This document shows positions 9,129 to 19,793 of a stretch of 64,000 nt of DNA, in pieces. The notes below the pieces were generated by a model. The model made no database searches. It had not been told where the DNA came from and saw nothing but the letters and a program-made list of their open reading frames with translations. The position numbers and the translations under genes are program-made. The stretch is from Gracilaria gracilis (Eukaryota > Rhodophyta > Florideophyceae > Gracilariales > Gracilariaceae): positions 37,138 to 101,137 of the forward strand of contig JARGSG010000138.1 in assembly GCA_030374805.1 (NCBI GenBank), given 5' to 3'. Numbering within the stretch: position 1 is the first letter of the stretch; the number at the start of each line of letters is the position of its first letter.

Positions 9129-12110
9129 TTACAACTGTGCTTCTTCCAATACATCTAGTATTTCGGTCGCCTCCTGTCTCTCTCCAGGTGACCAATCTTC
9201 CATTCCGAGTAGTACCTTCAGTCTTCCGTACTTCCAGTACTCGTGCCCAAGTACATCACGTGCCTCCATTGGGTTCGCTGGGAACTCATTGAAGTACCAT
9301 CGGATACCCATCATTCGGTGCGAAACTTTGCGCAACCGAAGAACGGGTGGGTATTTTCCATTCGCAGCACACGGGATTTTGCGAACGCGTCTTGCCGAGG
9401 CAAGTTTCCACTCCGCATCCCGTATTCTTCCTATTCCTTTTGTACACACATTATCAATTTCAGCTCGTAGTGCTGAAATTGAAGGATGTGCATTATACAG
9501 CGACAGCTGCCGACATGCCCGGTTCACCTTCAACTGTCGCGATCTGTGTTCCAATTCAAGGTTCAATGCCGTCTCACGACACGATTGATAATGCCGTAGA
9601 CGTTTGGAGGCGAGCACAATTCGTCGCAGAGCCGCAGACTCTAAACGACAAAGTGCACGCATCATCGGCACCCGATATGTTCCAAACCGAGATGCCATTT
9701 TTCCAAGAATCAGTTTGAAGAACGTTGCTTCAAGCTTCACTATCGCCATTTCCAAATGAGGCGTGAGCGGTACAAGATGCAACGCATATTCGTAAATCGA
9801 CCTCACGAATGCGCGGTACAAACTCACACAGCTGCGCGTATCAAATCCATTCCGGTGCAGACCAGCACCGGCTAGGCTTCCCAATCGACGTTGAGCATTT
9901 TGTACGCGTTCCATGTGCTTGTCGGTTGTTACTCCATTGGTGTTTAGAGACACCCCCAGATATACTGCACTACGTACCACGCTCAGCTTATCACCAGCAA
10001 GTGTGAATATTGCAGACTGATTTTGGTCTGCAGGCAGTTGCAGTACTATCGACTTGCCGTTTGCAGTGTTCCACGGCATTTGCATTTCTTTGCCCCAACT
10101 ACTGCATATGTCTAGCAGTAGTTGCAGCCCGCTATCAGTCTTCGCCATCAGAATCACATCGTCGGCAAATGCACTTGCACCTCGATCCGACACATGATAT
10201 GGCACCTCCTGCACTCGATATAGCATGGAATCAATATACATGTTGAACAATGTACAGCTGAATGGGTCACCTTGAGGCACTCCAAGAGTCATTTGTACTT
10301 GTTCATCTTTCCAATTTCCATTTATGAAAGCGTTGACTGGTTGCAGCAGCAAAGTAGTCATTGTCGCATGCTTCGGTTGTAGCCTGGATGCGCACACTTG
10401 CGACAATAGTTTTCGGTTAACTTTGTCGTACGCCTTCGTTAGATCCAGTACTGCCACACGCGAGTGACCGTTTGTGATGATGTTACTCACCTCCACAATC
10501 GACTGTTCTGTTCCATTGTACTTTGAGAACCCATACTGGTACTCATGAAACTCGATATAGTTCATCACGATCGAGTTTAATGCAGCCGAAATTGCTTTGC
10601 GCAAGTGCGACAGAATAGAGATCGGTCGGTAGTTGGATGGTACCGAGATGTCGCCTTTCTTGTATATGGGCGATATACGTGTCTGCCGCAACGTTGATGG
10701 TAGATATGCCAACTTGCCACACGCTCGCCACAGCTTGAGAAGCGTGGAAGCGCACAAAGTTGGACTCACCTGTAGCATTTCCGATGCCACGTTATCGCGC
10801 CCAATCGATCTTCCCTTCTTTGCATCCTTGATCGATTTTTCCAATGCAATCCGGAACGAGTTCGGAACATCAAATGTGACTGCTTTCACCCCACATTCGG
10901 GTGGCTGGTACTCGGCAATAAACTCAGCGTAGTCCTGTGGGTCTAATGGATTTCCACGTTCCAGTGCCCGTGCGCTATGCTGAGATCGTAATTTCATCAC
11001 CGAGTTGATTCGATTCACTGTTTGAGATGCTGTTTCGTCCTCGGCGGTATCAAGAAATTCGTCCAACAGTTGTCTCTTCTTTGCTCGACAACGACGTTTA
11101 ATGAATCGGTCAATTACCTTGTACACATTCCACATTTGAATGTTGCTACTTCGTTTCCACCGTTTGTAATATGTAGATCGCACACGACTCAACTGGTCAA
11201 GACTAGAATCCCAGAAGAAGCGATAGCGGTCAGGACGCATTGATACGGAAGTGTTCCAGGGGCTACTGATTGTGTCCACGAGTTGGCAACATGCATCCTC
11301 CAGATCCTCTTCTGAGGTTGCGTGGTCAAAACGAGAAGCCACATTAGGCAAATTGGCTTTGTAATATGTCTGAGCGTCTTCGATTCTGTCCACGCATTTG
11401 AGTTGCGCCCTCGAAATCTTCGGTTTTCGAGGTGAGAATTGAGTTGTCATCCAGTCAATGTCGGCAACAACCATGTTGTGATCCGAGACTGCATCCCACG
11501 ATCCACTGGTTGTTGCCACATTTCGAACAGACACTCGCTTCGAGATGAAGAAATCCACTACACTCGAACCATTTGGGGTGCGAAACGTTGGCGTCAACTC
11601 GGATGGAGCCCTCAGCAAGAGGTCCCATTTGCGGATCCACGCTCGGAGGCGGCGACCATGCCTGTTGGTTCGTTGATCCCAGTCGTCATGGCGGGCATTC
11701 CAATCCCCAGCCAGTGACGTCGGACCCCGGATCAAAGACTTCAATCGCTCCAGGAATCCCTTTATGTCCTCATCTGAAGCGCTCGGACTAAGATATACTC
11801 CTATCACATTGAGATCTGGGCGAACTCTCAGTGCCAGGATTTGGTATGCTGCGGTGCCGTACTTGCCCACGACCTTCGTACAGAAGCGCTGATGATGGAA
11901 AATCGTGATCCCACCTCTCGGCGCACGACTCCTATACTCCGCTTCCAGCGCCACACTCACATGTGGCAATGCCAACGACCTCTCATCGGAGGGACGTTGC
12001 CATGTTTCCACAACGCACAGAAAGTCTAAACCTAGTACTTTCCATGCACGGTGGACTTCAGCCTCGCTATGTGCGAGACCTCTCACGTTGAAAGTACCAA
12101 CCCGGATCAC
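9129..12110 (-). CDS. LINE ORF2 endonuclease/reverse transcriptase, unit 2
   Basis: Identical in architecture to the unit-1 ORF2. The one residue difference I noticed is Arg for Lys in the basic C-terminal stretch, SARRVRKIP instead of SAKRVRKIP. The endonuclease motifs, FADD and the GTG start overlapping the ORF1 stop are all preserved. Units 2 and 3 share the Arg, so unit 1 probably carries the derived change. Confidence 0.93.
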   Translation of the reverse strand: MIRVGTFNVRGLAHSEAEVHRAWKVLGLDFLCVVETWQRPSDERSLALPHVSVALEAEYRSRAPRGGITIFHHQRFCTKVVGKYGTAAYQILALRVRPDLNVIGVYLSPSASDEDIKGFLERLKSLIRGPTSLAGDWNARHDDWDQRTNRHGRRLRAWIRKWDLLLRAPSELTPTFRTPNGSSVVDFFISKRVSVRNVATTSGSWDAVSDHNMVVADIDWMTTQFSPRKPKISRAQLKCVDRIEDAQTYYKANLPNVASRFDHATSEEDLEDACCQLVDTISSPWNTSVSMRPDRYRFFWDSSLDQLSRVRSTYYKRWKRSSNIQMWNVYKVIDRFIKRRCRAKKRQLLDEFLDTAEDETASQTVNRINSVMKLRSQHSARALERGNPLDPQDYAEFIAEYQPPECGVKAVTFDVPNSFRIALEKSIKDAKKGRSIGRDNVASEMLQVSPTLCASTLLKLWRACGKLAYLPSTLRQTRISPIYKKGDISVPSNYRPISILSHLRKAISAALNSIVMNYIEFHEYQYGFSKYNGTEQSIVEVSNIITNGHSRVAVLDLTKAYDKVNRKLLSQVCASRLQPKHATMTTLLLQPVNAFINGNWKDEQVQMTLGVPQGDPFSCTLFNMYIDSMLYRVQEVPYHVSDRGASAFADDVILMAKTDSGLQLLLDICSSWGKEMQMPWNTANGKSIVLQLPADQNQSAIFTLAGDKLSVVRSAVYLGVSLNTNGVTTDKHMERVQNAQRRLGSLAGAGLHRNGFDTRSCVSLYRAFVRSIYEYALHLVPLTPHLEMAIVKLEATFFKLILGKMASRFGTYRVPMMRALCRLESAALRRIVLASKRLRHYQSCRETALNLELEHRSRQLKVNRACRQLSLYNAHPSISALRAEIDNVCTKGIGRIRDAEWKLASARRVRKIPCAANGKYPPVLRLRKVSHRMMGIRWYFNEFPANPMEARDVLGHEYWKYGRLKVLLGMEDWSPGERQEATEILDVLEEAQL

Positions 12111-14299
12111 AACGCCTCACCATTCTGGTGACCGTCATGTGGAATTGGACCGGTTTGCGTCGTAGTCGACGGCACATTAATGCTCACAGAGAACACATTT
12201 CGTACCAATCTGTTCGGACGACGCATTTCGTGGTCATAAGTGGGAGCACCATCGTGGTCCCAATTCGATGACAGACTCTCAGTTGGAGTCTGAAGCGGTT
12301 CCAATGGGCTCGTTTGGGCCGCTTCCATAGTGATATCTTTCGGATCGGCGGTCACTGCTCCTGTACTTGCAGTGATTGCAGTGGTGTGGTGTGCCAATTC
12401 TGGGAGTTGTGGCACGTTATTTTCCGTGTTATGAGCATCATTGTTTGCCCCAGACACCGTAACGACATTTTGTGGAGTGTGGGTGGAGAACTCCGACGAC
12501 TGCGATTGTTGTTCAGTTTCGATGATGTGGGATATCTGTTGAGTGTTCTGCTCGTTTTCTGGTGCATTGGGCTGTTCAGAGTCAGTTGAAATGCTCATAG
12601 GCTGTGGAGATTCTGTTGCTCCTGCTTCCTCTGAAACAAAGTGGACATTCGTCCGAGGCCCAGTATGGCCGTCCATCGTCCGATTAGTGCGCTGAACCAT
12701 CGCTGGAACACTTCTTTCAACGATGGATGCGGTTGACTCTTCGGCGAAACGTACATGAGTTCTCATTTTCGTATGGGCATCGATCGCCGCTACTGTTGTT
12801 TGGGAGTCCTCTGCGAACCTAATATGTGTACGCAATGGTGCAAGGCGGTCGATCGGATGGGCAGCTCTGGTATGAGTCCCCTTAGGTACCATCGGACTTG
12901 CCTTGGAGGAATCACGGTCGACTTTCCCAGGCTGTTTTGCAGTCGGGTTTACACTTTGGTTCTGTGTACTGGGCTGCTTATTGTGCATGAACTGCTGCGT
13001 TACCTTCACTTGGGACGTATACCAATGCTTGGCCCACGCTGACGTTGTGCGAGTTGCTGCAGTCTGCAAGCGATATAGCGCCTGCTCCAGGTTTTTCTGT
13101 CGTCGTTCGGCCTTACTCATCATCTTTCGCGATGACATGGCATTCGAGGTGGCGGCGAAGTTAGGCATGTGCGTGTACCCGGCTGCACGCATTCCTGCAA
13201 CCAGTTTGTGAGCAACGTCAGTCGCAGTCACGATTTCCAATATCGAACGTCCTATGAAGGACAGAGCGATAACGCAACGGCTCGGAAGTCCACTGCGAAG
13301 GTGTCTCATGAGAGGGCGGTAGGGGCCGCGCGGTATGCCACGGAAGTACTGCGCTTCCATTTTCGGGGGCCGAGATTGAGATATCGGCAGTGGTGCATAT
13401 CCTCCAGACTTGAGGTTGTGAGCCATTTTAGCCATTCGAGTAAGAAACTGAGGTGGTAACTTGTTCAATGACCGAGGCTGGCCCTCTCTAGCAATCTGCG
13501 CCCAAGTCTTTACACCAGTATTTGTCCCAGTCCTTGCTTCAGGGACAGTGTTTATCTGCGGTTGTGCTCGTCCAGTGTTGGGCGGAGCCGTGTTAAGTGG
13601 CTGTCTGTTAACGGCCGTCTCGACAGATCGTGCTTCAATTTCTAGAGCACGTTGGTTTTGCCTCTGTTGTGGTACCGTGGCATGGTTGCGAGAGGACTGG
13701 AGCTGCTGGGCCAGCCGAGCAATTTGATCCTCTAGTGTCTGGCATCTCCTCAAGATCGACTCCCATTGCTGTTTTGGTATCTGTACGACGGAAACAGGTG
13801 CGCTAGATGGTGTGCTGGTGTGGCTGATGGGGTGCTCGGCAACCGGTGATGGCGTAGGAGCGGATGTGACTGACGCCTGGGAGCTGTTCCTTGGGCTGCT
13901 CGGCGCCAGAAATGGTCGAATTATTTCATGGAATCGCGAACCGCCAAAGGTGCGATGGCAGCCTTTGACGGAGCAGCGCACAGTGGGTCCAAACTTAGAG
14001 TTACCATTTAGAGTGAATGAATTCTTAGAATGGCAGTTTGGGCACTTGTTGAGCGTTCGACACGCTCCAAAGGTGGCCCTCGCCTCGTCCGGGGTGCACA
14101 CAGGCTGAGGGCCTTTGCGGTCTGGGGTCGGCGAAACTTTCTTCCGAACGGTCTTTGAAAGACCTGGTCTCCAAGATTCGGATTCAGGTTCGCTATTACC
14201 ATCAAGTGGGAAGCGAATGCCTTCCATGGTCTCCCCGGCGTCAGCCAAAGGGCTGAAACGGTTCTCAATGTTAGAGGACGTGGTTTGGTGAGAAGTCAT
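12107..14299 (-). CDS. LINE ORF1, unit 2
   Basis: The 730-residue product matches the unit-1 ORF1 throughout, including the zinc-ribbon motif at residues 86-114 and the three RTHxRFAE-type repeats. I found no residue differences on reading the two side by side. Confidence 0.85.
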   Translation of the reverse strand: MTSHQTTSSNIENRFSPLADAGETMEGIRFPLDGNSEPESESWRPGLSKTVRKKVSPTPDRKGPQPVCTPDEARATFGACRTLNKCPNCHSKNSFTLNGNSKFGPTVRCSVKGCHRTFGGSRFHEIIRPFLAPSSPRNSSQASVTSAPTPSPVAEHPISHTSTPSSAPVSVVQIPKQQWESILRRCQTLEDQIARLAQQLQSSRNHATVPQQRQNQRALEIEARSVETAVNRQPLNTAPPNTGRAQPQINTVPEARTGTNTGVKTWAQIAREGQPRSLNKLPPQFLTRMAKMAHNLKSGGYAPLPISQSRPPKMEAQYFRGIPRGPYRPLMRHLRSGLPSRCVIALSFIGRSILEIVTATDVAHKLVAGMRAAGYTHMPNFAATSNAMSSRKMMSKAERRQKNLEQALYRLQTAATRTTSAWAKHWYTSQVKVTQQFMHNKQPSTQNQSVNPTAKQPGKVDRDSSKASPMVPKGTHTRAAHPIDRLAPLRTHIRFAEDSQTTVAAIDAHTKMRTHVRFAEESTASIVERSVPAMVQRTNRTMDGHTGPRTNVHFVSEEAGATESPQPMSISTDSEQPNAPENEQNTQQISHIIETEQQSQSSEFSTHTPQNVVTVSGANNDAHNTENNVPQLPELAHHTTAITASTGAVTADPKDITMEAAQTSPLEPLQTPTESLSSNWDHDGAPTYDHEMRRPNRLVRNVFSVSINVPSTTTQTGPIPHDGHQNGEAL

Positions 14300-14515
14300 T
14301 TTTCAATTTTTTTGAAAATTTTTCTAAAATTTTTTTCTCTTTTTCTTTTGTTTTGATGGCTCTTATGGCTTCTTGATGCACTTTTCACGTGTTCTGCGAC
14401 TTTTTTGTGTTTTCAATTTTTTCAATTTTTTTGCGCTTTTTTTGGACTTTCTCTCACGAAACCTGCTAAAATCTATTTAAACTACTTTTTACTCGTTTCG
14501 CACTTGTCCAGGTGC

Positions 14516-15035
14516 TGCACTATGGTGATGAGTCAGGTACATTCATGACGATTACACGAACACTGTGGTTACTTGTTGTGGAACTTATGGCATTGAGTGA
14601 ATTTGTGGTTACGTGGTACTTGGTGAGCTGGAGCATACACATATTGGTGTGGTGTACGGAATACAGTGTATTGGCACAATGTGAATTTGTGCATGGTCAT
14701 CGTTATGTGTAGGCACGTAACTTGTTGAGTATGCACGTAACTTGTTGTGCACTGTTGTGCACTGTTGTTCCTTGTTGGTTGTAAGCTGTCATGAATTGTG
14801 GCAGTGTTACCATGTTATGTCAGATGATGATTGGTAGTACTGAGTGTCCCTGCTTAGTGGCAGTGGCTTAGGTTTTACTCCGAGTGGAAGTGAGCGGTAG
14901 TGCGACGACGTAGTGCTATATAAGTTGTGACAGAAGCACCTCCAAGTAAATCCGAGCCAGAGCTGGCGAACTTCCTTTGCATATCCCCACCTTCCCTTTG
15001 CATCAACCTTCCCTTCCCAGCTATAATCTCCATCA
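14516..15035 (+). repeat. Right part of LTR B, unit 2/3 boundary
   Basis: Equivalent of 7,029-7,548. This is the LTR remnant nearest to the rest of the B+ element. It ends CTCCATCA before the primer site at 15,036. Confidence 0.88.
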
Positions 15036-15049
15036 GGTTATGGGCCCAG
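15036..15049 (+). promoter_or_regulatory. Copia B primer binding site, unit 3 (B+ element)
   Basis: GGTTATGGGCCCAG. The leader continues to 15,157, is broken by copia A, and resumes at 22,018. Confidence 0.85.
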
Positions 15050-15157
15050 CCCCGCTAACCTCTGCCGTTATCGTTCGTCTCTCGCCGCTCTCCCACACCG
15101 CCGTTCACCCGTTTCGCTGTTTCTCTATCACCGTCTTTTCGTTGCGTCGGGTGTGTT

Positions 15158-15885
15158 TAACGCAACGAACGCAGGTTAGAGAAGGAAAGGGGAAGGTAGT
15201 GAAGAAGATGAGTAAGACAAACAAAGGGGGTAGGCCACCTTCTTCCCGAGTTTAGTGATCGGGCAGCGATCGCAACCTACAAATACTCCAGCGCGAGCCG
15301 CCGCCGTCGCAGCCAGCGACATAACTGCACACGTTGTCAAAGTGTACACTTTGACAGCAAAAGCGCGCGCAAAACACAATACGAATTCAAACAACTAAAT
15401 CAAATCGTGCCAAATCCAATGCCAACTCCATGATCCATATCTTGCTCTAAAAAATTGACAATTTCGGTCTGGCACAGCCAACACCCTCGCGCAGCTCAGA
15501 ATCGCACATTCGCTCCAAAACCCTTCATAGTAGCCCAGAATCGCATACATTGCCCAACGCCTCACAATGGCCTATAATAACAGATACTCCGCTAACGCAT
15601 AACTGGCCACCACCTACAGGCTGCAGCCAATCACAGCGTACCACTTGTTCCATCTGCCCTTCTCGCTCCATACAACACGTTCCACTTGTGCAAACCACGT
15701 TGCATGTAGCCATTTGCAGTAGCCAATCATATTGCAGTATCACGTTCGGTTCGCGGAGACACGCATATGCGCTTTTCTCATGAGGGTGCCCAAAAGTGCC
15801 CATGCTCCCCTGCAACTTTGTATTCCAAGTACTGGGAGCACCATTGAGGGACTGACAGGCACTCGACCACATCCATACACCAACA
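15158..15885 (-). repeat. LTR A, 3' LTR of the copia A element (unit 3)
   Basis: 728 bp. It starts TGTTGGTG after the purine tract GAGGAGGAG (15,894-15,886), a plausible polypurine tract. It ends at 15,158, where the 5' LTR has TCA and this copy has TTA. Confidence 0.88.
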
Positions 15886-16471
15886 CTCCTCCTCGAGTTC
15901 CTGAACAAGTCCAATCCTTTTCATGATGGCCTGAATACTCAATGGACCTAAGGGCTTCGTGAGAATGTCCGCATCATTCAACTCAGTTGGAATGTACTTG
16001 AGATCAATCACAGACTCCTTTACCAGTTCCCGAATAAAGTGCAGCTTCAAATCGATGTGCTTGGCGCGACCCGATGGGCATCTTTCTCCTGCACTCCAGT
16101 CGATCGCAACCTGGTTGTCCGAGTGTAGAGGAACTGCACCATCGACGTCCAAGTCAAGTTCAGATAGTAGACGCTTCATCCACACAACCTCCTGCGCTGC
16201 CATGGTCAAAACGTAGTACTCAGCCTCTGCAGTAGACAATGCAACTGAAGCTTGTTTCTTTGCACCAAAGAATACCACGGCGGACCCAAACTTGATCATG
16301 TATCCCGACATGGACTTCCGATCGGACTTGTCGCCGGCATAGTCCGAATCGACATACGCTTCCATGTCCAGGGAGCCAGCGTGATAATTCAACCCATGTT
16401 TGCAAGTTCCTTGTAAGTAGCGCAGAACCCGTTTCGCTGCCCTGTGACAGTATGGTGTTGGGTTGCTTTGA
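15886..16471 (-). pseudogene. Copia A RNase H tail, unit 3
   Basis: Same RNase H fragment as in unit 1. It differs by Leu for Val in VIDLKYIP and Glu for Lys in LEEEC. As in unit 1, TGG replaces the terminal stop. Together with the gag at 19,794-20,581 this is what remains of the copia A polyprotein. Confidence 0.9.
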
Positions 16472-16615
16472 TTTTTTTTTTTTTTCAATCAATTGCTTTT
16501 TATTTATAGTGTTCCCAATGTCCCATGAAGAGCAGCAGGGTAACACTGTCAAGGTGTAAACTAACTTGGTCAATTACGAACCAACGCAATCATTCTTACT
16601 ACTTATAGCACAGAT

Positions 16616-19597
16616 TTACAACTGTGCTTCTTCCAATACATCTAGTATTTCGGTCGCCTCCTGTCTCTCTCCAGGTGACCAATCTTCCATTCCGAGTAGT
16701 ACCTTCAGTCTTCCGTACTTCCAGTACTCGTGCCCAAGTACATCACGTGCCTCCATTGGGTTCGCTGGGAACTCATTGAAGTACCATCGGATACCCATCA
16801 TTCGGTGCGAAACTTTGCGCAACCGAAGAACGGGTGGGTATTTTCCATTCGCAGCACACGGGATTTTGCGAACGCGTCTTGCCGAGGCAAGTTTCCACTC
16901 CGCATCCCGTATTCTTCCTATTCCTTTTGTACACACATTATCAATTTCAGCTCGTAGTGCTGAAATTGAAGGATGTGCATTATACAGCGACAGCTGCCGA
17001 CATGCCCGGTTCACCTTCAACTGTCGCGATCTGTGTTCCAATTCAAGGTTCAATGCCGTCTCACGACACGATTGATAATGCCGTAGACGTTTGGAGGCGA
17101 GCACAATTCGTCGCAGAGCCGCAGACTCTAAACGACAAAGTGCACGCATCATCGGCACCCGATATGTTCCAAACCGAGATGCCATTTTTCCAAGAATCAG
17201 TTTGAAGAACGTTGCTTCAAGCTTCACTATCGCCATTTCCAAATGAGGCGTGAGCGGTACAAGATGCAACGCATATTCGTAAATCGACCTCACGAATGCG
17301 CGGTACAAACTCACACAGCTGCGCGTATCAAATCCATTCCGGTGCAGACCAGCACCGGCTAGGCTTCCCAATCGACGTTGAGCATTTTGTACGCGTTCCA
17401 TGTGCTTGTCGGTTGTTACTCCATTGGTGTTTAGAGACACCTCCAGATATACTGCACTACGTACCACGCTCAGCTTATCACCAGCAAGTGTGAATATTGC
17501 AGACTGATTTTGGTCTGCAGGCAGTTGCAGTACTATCGACTTGCCGTTTGCAGTGTTCCACGGCATTTGCATTTCTTTGCCCCAACTACTGCATATGTCT
17601 AGCAGTAGTTGCAGCCCGCTATCAGTCTTCGCCATCAGAATCACATCGTCGGCAAATGCACTTGCACCTCGATCCGACACATGATATGGCACCTCCTGCA
17701 CTCGATATAGCATGGAATCAATATACATGTTGAACAATGTACAGCTGAATGGGTCACCTTGAGGCACTCCAAGAGTCATTTGTACTTGTTCATCTTTCCA
17801 ATTTCCATTTATGAAAGCGTTGACTGGTTGCAGCAGCAAAGTAGTCATTGTCGCATGCTTCGGTTGTAGCCTGGATGCGCACACTTGCGACAATAGTTTT
17901 CGGTTAACTTTGTCGTACGCCTTCGTTAGATCCAGTACTGCCACACGCGAGTGACCGTTTGTGATGATGTTACTCACCTCCACAATCGACTGTTCTGTTC
18001 CATTGTACTTTGAGAACCCATACTGGTACTCATGAAACTCGATATAGTTCATCACGATCGAGTTTAATGCAGCCGAAATTGCTTTGCGCAAGTGCGACAG
18101 AATAGAGATCGGTCGGTAGTTGGATGGTACCGAGATGTCGCCTTTCTTGTATATGGGCGATATACGTGTCTGCCGCAACGTTGATGGTAGATATGCCAAC
18201 TTGCCACACGCTCGCCACAGCTTGAGAAGCGTGGAAGCGCACAAAGTTGGACTCACCTGTAGCATTTCCGATGCCACGTTATCGCGCCCAATCGATCTTC
18301 CCTTCTTTGCATCCTTGATCGATTTTTCCAATGCAATCCGGAACGAGTTCGGAACATCAAATGTGACTGCTTTCACCCCACATTCGGGTGGCTGGTACTC
18401 GGCAATAAACTCAGCGTAGTCCTGTGGGTCTAATGGATTTCCACGTTCCAGTGCCCGTGCGCTATGCTGAGATCGTAATTTCATCACCGAGTTGATTCGA
18501 TTCACTGTTTGAGATGCTGTTTCGTCCTCGGCGGTATCAAGAAATTCGTCCAACAGTTGTCTCTTCTTTGCTCGACAACGACGTTTAATGAATCGGTCAA
18601 TTACCTTGTACACATTCCACATTTGAATGTTGCTACTTCGTTTCCACCGTTTGTAATATGTAGATCGCACACGACTCAACTGGTCAAGACTAGAATCCCA
18701 GAAGAAGCGATAGCGGTCAGGACGCATTGATACGGAAGTGATCCAGGGGCTACTGATTGTGTCCACGAGTTGGCAACATGCATCCTCCAGATCCTCTTCT
18801 GAGGTTGCGTGGTCAAAACGAGAAGCCACATTAGGCAAATTGGCTTTGTAATATGTCTGAGCGTCTTCGATTCTGTCCACGCATTTGAGTTGCGCCCTCG
18901 AAATCTTCGGTTTTCGAGGTGAGAATTGAGTTGTCATCCAGTCAATGTCGGCAACAACCATGTTGTGATCCGAGACTGCATCCCACGATCCACTGGTTGT
19001 TGCCACATTTCGAACAGACACTCGCTTCGAGATGAAGAAATCCACTACACTCGAACCATTTGGGGTGCGAAACGTTGGCGTCAACTCGGATGGAGCCCTC
19101 AGCAAGAGGTCCCATTTGCGGATCCACGCTCGGAGGCGGCGACCATGCCTGTTGGTTCGTTGATCCCAGTCGTCATGGCGGGCATTCCAATCCCCAGCCA
19201 GTGACGTCGGACCCCGGATCAAAGACTTCAATCGCTCCAGGAATCCCTTTATGTCCTCATCTGAAGCGCTCGGACTAAGATATACTCCTATCACATTGAG
19301 ATCTGGGCGAACTCTCAGTGCCAGGATTTGGTATGCTGCGGTGCCGTACTTGCCCACGACCTTCGTACAGAAGCGCTGATGATGGAAAATCGTGATCCCG
19401 CCTCTCGGCGCACGACTCCTATACTCCGCTTCCAGCGCCACACTCACATGTGGCAATGCCAACGACCTCTCATCGGAGGGACGTTGCCATGTTTCCACAA
19501 CGCACAGAAAGTCTAAACCTAGTACTTTCCATGCACGGTGGACTTCAGCCTCGCTATGTGCGAGACCTCTCACGTTGAAAGTACCAACCCGGATCAC
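16616..19597 (-). CDS. LINE ORF2, unit 3
   Basis: Full 993-residue frame. Compared with unit 2 it has Ile for Asn in SPWITSV and Glu for Gly in YLEVSLN, just after the reverse transcriptase core. Catalytic motifs are intact. It lacks most of ORF1 and the LINE 5' UTR, so it has no promoter or partner of its own. Confidence 0.92.
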   Translation of the reverse strand: MIRVGTFNVRGLAHSEAEVHRAWKVLGLDFLCVVETWQRPSDERSLALPHVSVALEAEYRSRAPRGGITIFHHQRFCTKVVGKYGTAAYQILALRVRPDLNVIGVYLSPSASDEDIKGFLERLKSLIRGPTSLAGDWNARHDDWDQRTNRHGRRLRAWIRKWDLLLRAPSELTPTFRTPNGSSVVDFFISKRVSVRNVATTSGSWDAVSDHNMVVADIDWMTTQFSPRKPKISRAQLKCVDRIEDAQTYYKANLPNVASRFDHATSEEDLEDACCQLVDTISSPWITSVSMRPDRYRFFWDSSLDQLSRVRSTYYKRWKRSSNIQMWNVYKVIDRFIKRRCRAKKRQLLDEFLDTAEDETASQTVNRINSVMKLRSQHSARALERGNPLDPQDYAEFIAEYQPPECGVKAVTFDVPNSFRIALEKSIKDAKKGRSIGRDNVASEMLQVSPTLCASTLLKLWRACGKLAYLPSTLRQTRISPIYKKGDISVPSNYRPISILSHLRKAISAALNSIVMNYIEFHEYQYGFSKYNGTEQSIVEVSNIITNGHSRVAVLDLTKAYDKVNRKLLSQVCASRLQPKHATMTTLLLQPVNAFINGNWKDEQVQMTLGVPQGDPFSCTLFNMYIDSMLYRVQEVPYHVSDRGASAFADDVILMAKTDSGLQLLLDICSSWGKEMQMPWNTANGKSIVLQLPADQNQSAIFTLAGDKLSVVRSAVYLEVSLNTNGVTTDKHMERVQNAQRRLGSLAGAGLHRNGFDTRSCVSLYRAFVRSIYEYALHLVPLTPHLEMAIVKLEATFFKLILGKMASRFGTYRVPMMRALCRLESAALRRIVLASKRLRHYQSCRETALNLELEHRSRQLKVNRACRQLSLYNAHPSISALRAEIDNVCTKGIGRIRDAEWKLASARRVRKIPCAANGKYPPVLRLRKVSHRMMGIRWYFNEFPANPMEARDVLGHEYWKYGRLKVLLGMEDWSPGERQEATEILDVLEEAQL

Positions 19598-19793
19598 AAC
19601 GCCTCACCATTCTGGTGACCGTCATGTGGAATTGGACCGGTTTGCGTCGTAGTCGACGGCACATTAATGCTCACAGAGAACACATTTCGTACCAATCTGT
19701 TCGGACGACGCATTTCGTGGTCATAAGTGGGAGCACCATCGTGGTCCCAATTCGATGACAGACTCTCAGTTGGAGTCTGAAGCGGTTCCATTG
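19594..19793 (-). pseudogene. LINE ORF1 remnant fused to copia A gag
   Basis: Only the last 65 or so codons of ORF1 remain (from EPLQTPTESL to GEAL). Upstream the frame continues into copia A gag sequence read out of its own frame, giving a meaningless N-terminus. Confidence 0.85.

Larger units (their letters stand above)
8985..14515 (-). mobile_element. Full-length LINE, unit 2
   Basis: Second tandem copy, with 14 T at 8,985-8,998 and the same 5' end at 14,515. Both ORFs are intact. Confidence 0.92.
1..19793. repeat. Tandem array of a 7,487-bp composite unit, about 2.6 copies
   Basis: Every landmark in 1-7487 recurs at +7487 and again at +14974 until 19,793, where the third unit switches from LINE ORF1 into copia A gag. 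The unit, left to right on the plus strand, is: end of LTR B, B primer site and leader, LTR A (minus), RNase H tail of copia A (minus), a full LINE (minus), right part of LTR B. Copies differ by only scattered substitutions: in the 993-residue ORF2 I see one to three residue differences between copies. The window starts inside a unit, so more copies may lie upstream. Near-identity means recent amplification, or an assembly effect. Confidence 0.95.
16472..19793 (-). mobile_element. 5'-truncated LINE inside copia A (unit 3)
   Basis: Same 3' end and A tail as units 1 and 2, but it stops at 19,793 within ORF1, where sequence switches to copia A gag. Truncation at the 5' end is typical of incomplete LINE reverse transcription. 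A deletion of copia pol accompanied it or followed it. Confidence 0.9.
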